Of a DNA stretch of 64,000 nt, positions 43,001 to 55,000 are shown piece by piece; position 1 is the stretch's first letter; each line of letters begins with the position of its first letter. The DNA is from Lutjanus erythropterus (lineage: Eukaryota > Chordata > Actinopteri > Lutjaniformes > Lutjanidae), in NCBI GenBank assembly GCA_020091685.1, contig CM034606.1:11021695-11085694 (forward strand). Reading direction: 5' to 3'. The notes under the pieces were generated by a model. That model was not told the DNA's origin. It saw only the letters and a program-made list of their open reading frames with translations, and did no database searches. Made by a program: the position numbers and the translations under genes.

Positions 43001-46000
43001 GGGCCGTCACAGCTTTGGTCCGGCTGTTTAGAAAATAATGTCAGTTTCACACAGAGGGTTCAGGTGGGTCCGTCTTAGCATGCCAACATCAGGTGCCTCC
43101 CTGCTCCATGCTAGTCGGGTGAAAGTGGGGTAACGGGGTCGGACAGGGGGGCGAGGGATGGAATTTATTTCCAATCGCACCCTGTCCAATCTCACTCTGC
43201 CAAACCCATGATTAAAGAGACTGTGAACAATGCAGCCAAGCACGCTGAGAGGTAGAAAGGAAGGAAGGAAAAAAAAGAGGGTTTTTGTACAGAAATTACA
43301 TCCAGAGACAAGTGCAAAACTAGACTCTAGGGGAGTGTTCAGACAACAACAGAGGAAGACATGAGAGCTGTTAGACAGGGTTGGAGAAGGATCCACAAGA
43401 GGTGACATGTTTTGTTTTGGTAGCGGTGGCTGTCAGCGGGGTAATTTCCGAGCACATTAACATGATTTTGAGGGTGCTGAGTGTTTAGAGGGGGGTGCAG
43501 TGAGGGGAGGATGTGACCTGGCAAGAGAAGTTGCGTGGCTGTGAGACCTCTGCTTTAAAGTGAGCAGCCTGTGAGCATGACACTCTGAGTGCTGCTGGCA
43601 GGGTGTTAGATGGCCACAGGGGGATACGATACGCTAGATGGAGAGACATTGGGACAGCCTGGCTGCGATGGTTACCTAGAGACCATACTGCTGAGAGTTG
43701 CCTTGTTTTAAGATTTAGGCACCATGGCAACCAAGCCCTAAGTACATAGATGGGTGCTGCAAACGTCCATGGGCGACTGCCAGATCCATTCTGACTGATC
43801 CATGACATCTATGGTTCAAAAGCAATCTATTCTGCAAAAGAAGTGCATTTAATTGAGCTCTGTATACCTGCGGTGTATACTTGGTGCTATAAACTATTTT
43901 TCTTCTGTATCTTGATTTAGCTCAAGTCCAATTTGTTCTTACATGATCGATCCATGATTACAAGAACATGATTGGAACGACACTCAAGCCCCGACATTTG
44001 CAATTAAAGGTTATTCTGCCGCGTGTAAGCGTATGTTAGATGCCTACGACGTGTAATAAATGTTTTCTTGCACAGCAGGTCCTGAGTATGTGTGAAAGAA
44101 AGAAGGTCTGTTTTCATCCACCTGTTATAAATACACACTTTTAATGCCAGAAATTTGAAAAATGACAAATGAGAAATTAAAACTGTTTTTAGGTTTGGCT
44201 GAGGTGGACAGTTGGCATATAAAAAGGGAGAATAAAGGCAATAAAGCCTCTGATAGAAGCATTTTTTTTTTTTTGATGATGATGTAGTACCCTCTTCTGC
44301 TGTAGACAATTACCTGGGTTGGGGAGGATTTTAAATACGTATTTAAAATGCAAGATGATATGAGTAACTGTACTCCATTACACTTGCAGTTTAGATTTGT
44401 GGTATTCTGAATACAGTTTCTGTCTTTAAAAGTAGATTATTTGTTTTAAAGGTCTCTATAAAATTTTACTTCTTATCTTATTTTTATTTCCTCTTGGATG
44501 GTTTTACCAGACTACCCACGCTAGGTTCCAATTTGTTGATCTCACAACATTTTAAAGCATATTGAAATATGTTTAGCTTACATTGCTTTATGGCAAAATT
44601 TCAATATTGTGTGATAAATGCAGCTTATTAAGTCATTCTGTCCTTATGATCACTTCGAAGTCTTGAATACACTGAGCAAACAGACCACCTACAAATGATA
44701 CCCTGCTGTTTAGGTTTTTTTTAAAAATCACAATCCTGGTGGAAACCTAACTACAGGAGACCAGAGAGCGTGCTGGACGGGGGTCTAACAGGTGGAAGTA
44801 TCGGTGGACAGGTCACAGCAGTGGGATTCTGTAGGAGATACAGCAGAAATGTCACAGCCACTGATGCACAGCTGGTTGCCCTCCACTCTCAGCATGGACC
44901 AGTGCTGTAGACCTGCCATGAGAGACGAGCGGGGCGGTGGTCTGGCACAAACGGGGTGGTGGGGATATGTGGGAGGGGGGGAGCAGGCTGGGTCAGATCG
45001 GGGCCACGGGGTTGACTTTTACTGACTGTGTACCTTGAACGCTCAGACAGCATTGTGAGAAGGAAGGCTAACAAGCTCTCCGCTCCTCTGGAACAAGAAG
45101 CAGAAGCAAGAGAGAAAGAGCCGAGGGTTAGGAGCATTGTTACACATCGTGCGTTACATACAGGGTTACAGCAAACGAGAAAACTTTTTAGAAAGGGGGA
45201 AGAGAAACTTCATTATGTTAGAACAATATCTGTGAGTAATATTAGGCCATTCATCATGAGGCACTGTTATGTAAGATGGAATAAAACTGCAGGAATATAT
45301 AAACAAACAATGGGGAGGGTAACTGAATTACAGAGCTTTTTCATAAGTCGGCAGAAGATGACTTCAGTGCATGCGATCAATCACAGAGCCCTTAAGTGGC
45401 AAATTTCACAGCCTAAATGAAATTATTTGGGAGCAAGAGCAGGGGGTTTCTTCCAGGGCAAATCTCACATTCTCTCCTCCAAAATATGCCCCGAGCCCGC
45501 ACGCAAACACCTTCACACAAGCACACACACACACATATAGTATATATACTCACACCATTAGATCTGTTTCAATCTCACCATCAATGGCTCTCTGTTCTCT
45601 ACAGCTAACCATTTAATCATCAGACAGATACAGTCAGTCGTCACTGCTCATACACTCTCAGAAATAAGGGTTCCAGAGAGGTTCTTCCTGAAGGGCTGCA
45701 ATTCTATCAAGAGCCGTTTGCGAGAACCCTTAAAGGAAGTGTTAATCAAGAGTTCTTTGGAAGCCTGAAGCCTCCATTAAAAATCATTTTCACACAAAAA
45801 ATCCTAGAAGAACTTTTTCGTCAAGAATTGTAAAGGGGTTTTTTTGTATCATAATATAAAAGAGTTCTCAGCAGAACCCCTTTGGAATATTAAATGGATC
45901 TTGGTAGAATCCCCTAGGTGGCTTCTAGATCTAACCTCTGGAATAAAAAAAGGTTCTAGATAAAAGAATATTAAAGGGCTCTCAGCAGAACTCATCAGCT

Positions 46001-49000
46001 GGACTCCAGATAAAACATTTGGAATATAAAAGGTTCTCTTAGAACCCTCTGGGTGGGTTCTAGACAATACTCTTGGAATAAAAAAAGGGTTCTCGTAGAA
46101 CTCCCTGGTTGGGTTCTAGATAAAAGAATATAAAAGGGTTCTTGGGAGAACATCCTGGATGGTTTCTTGTTAGCACCCAGAGAGGGGAAAGGTTCTTGAT
46201 ATACACAATATACAGGTTCTCTGTAGAACCTCTCACAGGGGGTTTTATGGGAATTTTTTCACAGATGGCTCTGGGTACAAGCCTTTGTGTTTCAGGCAGA
46301 ACCCTTTGAAACCGGTCCAAGTGGACCCCGGTTCTATTTAGCATCATTATTTTCGAAGAGTGTCTGAACCTGGCTGAGTGGCTGCATACGTTCCTCCTCC
46401 TCTGCCATATTTCTGCAGGCTGTTCTGCAGCAGGTGCCCTTGGGCTGCATGTGTGACAGCAGTGTGTTGTTCTGTGTGGATTGTTTCTTGGCTCCCAGCA
46501 GAGATGCTGATCTGGTAGAGGCTCAGCCTGGCAGTCCACGGGGACCCGGCTTCACGGGAGCGATCAATAACCACAAGTGACATGTGCCAAGTGTATTATG
46601 TCCCCGGCTTCATTGAGCTTATTTATTTTGTGTCTGTCAGCTTCAATCAAGGCCAGTTTATGCACACTGGGTGGGCTGATGGGGGGGGGCACTTGTACTG
46701 GAATGGGTCTGGCTCTAGTGCAACAGTAAGGGGAAAACAGCTCTACAGTCTACAGTGAGAGAAACAGTGCTGATGAGGCCAGTTAGCGTGATTAAAAAGT
46801 GTGTCATCTAGGTTTGCATAATACCTAGTGTTAAACTTAAAGGGATAGTTTGGATAGTTTGAAGTGGGGTTGTGTGAGGTGCTTAACCATCGTCAGTGTA
46901 TTATTTACACTGGATGCTGGTCGACAAGCCTCCAGTTTGAAGAAGCAGCAGGAGTACTGGTGTAGGAAGCTAAGCCATGTACTGCAGTGAACAGGGTCAG
47001 CAGCACAATGTATTTTAGCCACCAAAACAATCATTATCGGCTGATGTGTGCACTATATTTAGAATATTGACACTGCTTTACCTTGCAGTCAGGAGGTCTT
47101 TTCCAACAGAAATATCACTCTCTCCAAAACAACCAGACTCCTTTAGCAAAAACAGTAATATTACTTTGCAGAAAGTGAGAGTTTCTGCTCTACAGTGACT
47201 AGAGGTCACACATTACAGGATCTTTCACCTTTATCTTCTACAAGTCACACATGCTAGAAGAGACTTAAGGCTATTAAAACTGAAGCATCAGTGTGCAGCA
47301 TGTTACTGTTGTTGTCTCACATTACCAGACCTATATAACCTGGATGCTAAGCATTAATAGTGCAAAATAAAGTTTCTTAAGTGAAGTTTGAACCTGTTTC
47401 CTCCTTGTTTACATATGCTTTACTAACAATTGTGTTAATGAACTTGGATATGAAGTTTCTCTAGCACAAAATAATACAATGTTAGTTTCTAAACAGATGA
47501 GGCTCACCCTCTCCTCTCATTATTTCTGCAGTGGCATGCAGCCATTTTCTAGTTGCATTTTGGGGAAACAATGAAGCTACGTTTTGTCAGGAAAACACAC
47601 TGGTGACAGTAGTATATTAATAATAAAGCATGTTGTTGTCTCACTTAGACAGACCTCTCAACAGCAACTTTATGAATCACTTTATAACTTTATAGCCATC
47701 ACAACAACTTTAGCATTACTTTTTGTTCATTTCTACATATTAAATATGTGTAAAAGTTGTAGTGGTTCTATATTTGGGGTTTTCTGGCTGTTGCTCTTCC
47801 ATCTGTCACTCCCTCTCGACTCCTCCACTAACCCAGTCCATGTCTGCAGCTCTGAGCTCACGTCTGCTATTGTGCCTGCTAGCTGTCGCATGGCTCCTCG
47901 ACTTGTTCCCAATATGACCAGACGTTGAACCTGCTTGATTTCTGTCTGGGCATGGGCGATGCACCAGTGAGTTCTTGCCGAGCTCTGGGGCTCATCTTTG
48001 ATTTGGGGCGTGCAGTGATTTGCCTCTGATCGGGGGCGGGGTTTGTTTGCTATTTCCAAAATCAGTTGGTGAATGGAATACCAGGCCTAATATCACATAG
48101 TGTTGCCTTGGCTTTATACAATGTGTATCTAAGAAAAGGCTGTCTGACTAAAAATATCCTGACATTTAAATGATCTTGATATTTGCTGCTGAGCCTGTCC
48201 ACAGCAGTTCATTGCTTAGCTTTCTTTTGCTTCTTCTTCAAACTGGAGGCATGTTGACTGTCATCTAATGTGGGTAATACACCGACTATGGATAAATACC
48301 CACTTAAAAAAGTGCAAACTATCCCTTTAATGTGAACTGTAACCTGACTCTAACTCTGTGGTATTGGAGCCAAATATTTGCTGATGTCCTCATACATGCT
48401 CTCTCTTGCTCTCTCTCACACACTCACCCACACTCTGAAATGTTGGGAGGTCCCTCAGTGCTGTGGGCATCATCATCATCATCATCGGTCGTCTTCATGC
48501 CCACTGGGAGTTTACAGCCGGGCTGTGGGCGTGTCTGTCCACAGGGCTCCGAGCTGGGCCCTGGCCCTGGCCCCGGCTCTGGCTCTGGCCCTGAGCTGCT
48601 GGTCTGGGGGATGGTGTACACCTTGGACGAGTCAGCGGACATACAGTATCTGGCACCACGGGCCAGGGGACTGCCAGAGTGGTGAGAGCCACTGACCACA
48701 CAGCAAAGAAATAAAGCATAACGTAACTCAAAATGACCAGAATGAATGAGAACAAAACATGAAAGCATAAACAAACATCAACAATGAAAAATGAGAGAGG
48801 CGACTGGTGAGATGTTGAGAAATAATCTGAAAGGACTGAACTTAAAACGATTATTGAAAGCTCAGCTCAGGATGACATCACTTCCACAGCATGGAGCACA
48901 CTCAAGCATCTAACCTCTGACCTATATTAGACGATGACTCACATTCAATCATGTGCATATTCCTGATGAACTTTGCCCTTTCAATATTTAGTGAAATATC

Positions 49001-52000
49001 AACTGCCAAACCAGATTAAAGGGTCAGTGCACTCAAATCACGAAGAAGTGCATCTTCCTACTTCTTTGCAGGGGTTTCTAGACCAGCTTTATTTTCAGAG
49101 GTATTGGGAAGCATAAAAAATATTTAAATAAAAAGAATAAAGAACTGCATGGCTGGATGTCACTAAGAACATGAGAAATGTTTCTTATTTTGTGATATGA
49201 GTAAAATGACCCTTAAAATTACGACTGAAAGGCCAAAGGAATGTTTTATTTGTTGAGACAAATTATGTATATTTCTAAAATTCTTAATATTCATGGATAT
49301 TTTAGCTACAGCTTCTAAAAAACAGTCACAGTTTGGTTTCTAAGTGATTGTATACGCAGTATATCACAAAAGCATTTAAAATGCTTTAAATGTGGTGAGG
49401 TGCTATTTCCTTGTTAATCATTTCAGCTTTGTGAAAAACACTTAATAGCTTAAATAACTCCATATCCTTAAACTACACTCTGATTCACATAATGTCAGAT
49501 TTATGCAGGATGAATGTAACACAGCTGACAGTGATGTGAAAATGAGATGTAGCACTCTGCCTGTATTTGCTCCTTTTTAACTTACAAGGCATCTACGGGT
49601 GTCACGATTTCAATATTAAATTGAAAATCGAGCCCTCAATTTCAAGAACTGAAATGAAAGGCAGAATTTGCGACTCTCCCAGTATTCTCACCCACACTTA
49701 CTTGCAGTGTTGCGCGTGTCAAAGATGACACAGAGTAGCTTACCAGCCACTACACTTAATACATTAACACTTTTTAAAGAGGAATCTGAAAATGCAAGTT
49801 TAAAAGGAGCAATATGGAACAAAATTTCGTACTGAAATCCGAACAGTGAGTCATTAAATAGAGTCCCAGACTCAAGGAGGCTCAGGCAGGCTGCAGGCAC
49901 ACTGTTGCAATGCAACTTTGTAATTTGACAATAACAAGTGTCGGCGAGTCCTACACTGTAAGTTGATCAGTTGTTTATAACAGTCAACTGTCTGTCAGTG
50001 CAAAACTAAGCATTTTATCCTGAAAACAACTCAGTAGCCAAATGACTACCTGCTTTCTGCCTGCCAGACTCCATTAACATATTGTTCAATTTAACCGTTA
50101 TAAACATCTACTCCTGCTAAAAGATCCTCCTAAACAGACACTACTTCATTCAGTGAACATTTGTCATCAATTTGAATTAGTGCTGTTGTCACAGAAGCAA
50201 ATATTTAAACTTGGTATGTTTTCTTAATCTCTGATGACATATCACAGTCAATTAATGATTTATTACTGTAAATATATCACAGATTTCTCCTTTAAATCAA
50301 GAAATGGAGTCGTGACCTTCAAATCAAAAGTCAAATCGAATCATGATGTCCCTAAATTTATCCTTTGCGAAATCTCTGAGAACAGCACAGCTTCTGTAGT
50401 TTCCTCTTCATCTCGTCATTAATACGAGGGTGGACAGTTTGTGTTTCACGTCACTTGTCACCGTTCATCTGTTAGCTGCTCAACTGGACCACAACACCGT
50501 CAGGCTTTGCTCCTAACATCCTGTTGTTTGCTGGAAAACTTTCAGCAAACACAAACCATTCTCCTAAAAATACTCGGAGACATCGGAGTTGGCTTCAGCT
50601 GCAGGCACTACACACTCTGTTTCCATATTCATGACCATCTGGGCCACACCCTGCAAAATGTGCTCCTGCTGCTTCACTGTTTGCTCAGATGACACTCCGG
50701 TGTCAAAGACCATTACATAAAAGGTGGGAAGCATCGGAGTAGTCAAGGTGATGGCACGGGCTCTTAAATCATTTCTGAGTGATATCCTGGAGTGGACAGT
50801 TCTGACGCCTCCCAAACAGGTCAATGATCGGAACAGATTGTGGAAACATAATCCTGTGTGGCATCAACAAATAGATACCCATTCTATTTCATACTGAGAC
50901 AGACTGTGAGTGGCTGCAGGGCCAACCCTCTGTGACACCTCTCCTCTTTCCCAGATGGGCCCCAGTCTGGTGAGGAGAACTTGGACGACGGTGTGATGAG
51001 GCCCCCCCGCGTTGCTCCGGCCCGACAGCGGCCCCACCCACCGGCTTCAGCACAGCTGGACAAGTCAGGTTGTGGGTCAGGAGCGCGGGAGCGCGGCTGG
51101 GTGAAAAGGTCAGCTAACAGCTAGCAGCCCTCCTTTCATGCGCGTGTTTAAGAGAACAGATAATTGGCTGAGGACTGTGGCTTGTTAATGAACATCCACA
51201 TGTTTGAATACAATGGATTGTGCTTCCAGCCATACATCATGAGAAAGGGTGTGATTTTTGTTAGGGGGCAAATCAATGACCCAACCTGCTAGAATTAGGC
51301 CACAACAGAATCCTGCAATTGCCCACTGAGAAGGAAAAAAAAAATCAGCATTGACAGCTGGACACACACACGTGTACACACACACGTGTAGCAAAACACC
51401 TCAGATCTTTTGCAAAATTAAGCATTTCATTTAAAAGTATTAGAAGGAAAACACTTAGAACATTTCTACTTTTCGAATGATATATTCTGACTGAAAGTTT
51501 GCAACCACAAACACACCTACAGCTGCAAACCACCAGATATAAGGGGTTACACATCTTTCAGAGTGACAACGTTTAAAAAACACACACTGTGTCTCTGCAC
51601 TGTACCTTGAGTGGGATGAGATCTCGCTCAGGTCTCCGATGCTTCCTTCTGTCACATGACTTGACATAATGGCGGAGGCGTAGCCCTGTGGCAGGTACAG
51701 TTTCCCATGATCCTCCTCTGACGCCCCGTCCTCATGGTGCTCCGATACCCAAGGGTGTCCCTGCTCCCCCACCCTGCCCTGCAGCAGCACCCGGGCCCCG
51801 GGGGCCACGCAGGGATTAGTGTCGATGCCGCTGTCTGTGGACGCCCCTTTGATGTAAGTGAGGCCCAGCATCTCCGGGTCCATCAAGTCTCCAGAGCCAA
51901 AGTGCTTATCGTCGCTGTTGCTGGAGGCGTTGCTCGAGAGCGTGTTGCTACTTGAGTGGCTTGAGTTTTTATCGCCCGTCTGGTTGAAAGAGAGATCGGG

Positions 52001-55000
52001 AGGGGTGAAGGAGATGGAGATACAGTAAATCAGACAAGGTCACACAGCAGGTGCAGATGATTCTTAGGGCTGTTTTAAAAAGGAGCACCAGAGGGGGATG
52101 GGTTTACCCATCAGGCCACATCACATGTTCATGTGTCCCTGACTGAGGCGACAGCTTGTCTTCTTGAGGCCTGTGAAACTGCAAGACCAGCTGACAGTAG
52201 CAGGAAGGAATGCAAACAGAATATGCAGAGTGTCACATACTTACTTTAAATTCTGGTATGTGAGAGATCTGCATGAGCGGGCGTATAATATTTTCAGAAA
52301 AACGAGCCTCTAGTGAAGGTTAACAGCAACAATTAATTAGAGAATATAAACAAAGACGTCAGGATTATGACCTGTCATGTTGTTCTCATTATGGTTCTCA
52401 TTATGCTATGCTTAAAGGAACAAAAAGTTGGGCATACAAAAATGAGTACTGCAGTCTAAATATAGAGTTGGAGCCACAGACGGTATATTAAATGAAATCT
52501 TATTTAATATATTCTGTGGTTGAAGCGAGCTGTTCCTGCCGTCACCTCTTCCCCAGGCTCGAGGAAGTTCAGGCAGGCTGCAGGGACGCTGCAGGAGCTC
52601 AAGAAGAGTGCAACATTATGTTCGCTTGCGATGAACTGTGCTTCTCCTGTGTAAAGTGGGTTTGCTGCTGGTGGCAGGATTTTAGCGGTTGTAGTTTGTC
52701 ATTCTAAAGGGATAGTTCACCCAAAAAAGAAAATTCAGTTATTATCTACTCATACTCATGCTAACTGCAGACGTGTCTGGTGTAATCCCAGTCTTCTAAA
52801 GCCTCAACATATCACGTTTTTAGTCTAAATCTTCACTGTAGATCCTTAGCTTGGAGCCACGTTCACGTGCACACCCTCAGAACTGGGTGTTGTGGTGCGA
52901 CAGTGTGCAGGTACAAGTGAACAGCAGGTCGGGGCTTTAGGAGACTTGGCTTACGTCAGACGAGCAGGATGGAGGAATTTTATTTATTTATTTTTTCAGT
53001 TGTTTGACACCATTTACTTAAATTGGGAGATTCTGTAAGCCTGCGTTTTATGTGAAACTCCAACAGTATTTTGTGAACTAAACCTGACCTTTAATCAGCA
53101 TCAGTTTTGGATTAAATATGATATAACTTTAATGTTTTCTTATTATTTGCATGTATGAAGTGAATTGTGGGCTTTAAGTGTTGCTTGTTTTTTGTTTTTT
53201 TTGTTTTTTTCAGTCTTCTTCTTCTTCTCGTATCTATTAATGTGATGTTTTTTATGTCTAGCACTCTTGGAAGAATAGCACAGTTGGGCTACAAGAGATT
53301 CTAATAAAAAATCTAATCATATCAAATCTCCTGGAAAGTAGACGAGACCAGGCGGCCGCAGCGGGAGGCTGTGACTTAAGGCTGCAGTCAAGTCAGACAG
53401 TTTCCTGCAGCCTTTAGATAATATACAGGAAGTGACAGAAATATTTACATCCCGGTAGGTCTACCTGTGGGCTACCTGTAGTCTGCAGACCATATTCAGA
53501 GAGTTATTGCTGAACAAATAAAACATGCATTCTTGATCACTGATGTTGAAGTTGAAGCAGAAACTCTTTAATGTTACATGGTCATCTGTTATTTTTATGT
53601 CTGCCTTGTAAAGCTCTTTTGATAAATGACATATTAATAATATTTATTATTATCAACCAAACAATATATGTTTGTTAAAAGATTAAACATCCATTGCATG
53701 GCAACATAAAGACAATGATTATCAATGATTTCTTACGACTCATAACCAGACAGTTACTCATTCAGTGAATATTCAGCATTAATTTGAACTCTAATTAATG
53801 TCAAATGGGGAACAAAAACACAAGTTATGGGCCAGAATAGAAATATTAAAGGAGGACACAGTGGGTGCAAGTATTTCCTCTGATGACGTATCATGGTCAT
53901 AATGTAAATATATTACAGATTTTTCCTTTAACAGTGCTAAATCATGGAGGCAGCTTAAACTACATCAGATCAAAAACAGCTACTCTGATTTGAAGAAAAC
54001 AGCTCTGTGCATTAGGGGAAGGAATGCCAAAGGGAATGGTTTAAATTTTTATCCCCTGGCCTGAGTTAATGCAACACTGGCTGAAAGCGCTGAAAGATGT
54101 TGCTACAGTTGCTGTGTGCGGCAGCTTCCAGCATCAAAAGGAGGAAGAAAAGACAGAAGGAGAGATGGTGCATGAGCCAAAAAAGGTGAGGGAGGAATAT
54201 AGAGAAAAGGGGGAAATGAGGCTGAAGCACTTAATATATTCAACCTTCGAGGAAAATGTGTCCTAGAAAAGTGTGAGACAACCAGAAACGGTGATGAGAC
54301 GAGACGCCCGTTAGCATGCTGATGAAGGGAAAGCGATAAGTGCAATGAGCAGCCAGAGGGGAATGACATGAGGTCGAATACCCCAATTTGAGCTGCTGCA
54401 AAGTCCATAAACAAGGGCAATCTGAACTCACCCCGATTCAAACATTGATGAGGGGTAAACCAGGTCTGACAGTGCAGAGTCAAGTATACTTACTCACAGT
54501 ACACATAGACTGGGCTGCAGCAACAAGGATCCAGTCATGATTTATCTTTAAATTATGTTGCACCAAAGTTTAAAACTAGCTTAAAACTAAGTCAGATTAA
54601 ATTTAAATCTCTCTTCGAACTAACTTGAAACGTACACTTGAGTAGGCTTCACTTTTAGAATAGTTGCCTTTTTGAGGTGATATGAAAAAAATAATAAAGT
54701 TCCTGGAATAAAAGTTAAGGGACAGAGTAGATCTAACTGAGTTTTATGTTGCATCTTCATTTAACTTCAGTTGATAATTTGGTCAACAAGTTTTTCTCAA
54801 AGGAAGAGAAATGAGCTAGAACTTCTCTGCTGCGTCTTCATGAGTAGGCTAGCTAGGCTAACTAACTTTTTACCTAGCTAGCAAACAATATAACTTTTCT
54901 TTTACTGTTTTATTTTTTAGTTCGCTAGCAAACTTTGCAGCATTGTGTTATGAGATACAGAGCATCCAAAAGTTAATGGTCCCCCACCTCTTAAACTTAG

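Larger units (their letters stand above)
42922..48427 (-). other. sipa1l2 intron 6 of window
   Basis: About 5.5 kb. It is largely mobile-element remnants: a 1.5-kb inverted-repeat element (46837-48330), a GGTTCT-palindrome element (45652-46363) and an AT-rich repeat around 44310-44480. A candidate 54-nt microexon lies at 45034-45087. Confidence 0.7.

Noticed and set aside
46060-46539. 159-codon minus-strand frame.
   Set aside because: Half of it lies in the GGTTCT palindrome element, whose repeated modules give repeated TENLY-like words; the rest has no family.
50990-51115. GC-rich island considered as a CpG-island promoter.
   Set aside because: It is too short (about 125 bp), has few CpGs relative to its length, and has no TATA or initiator pattern nearby.
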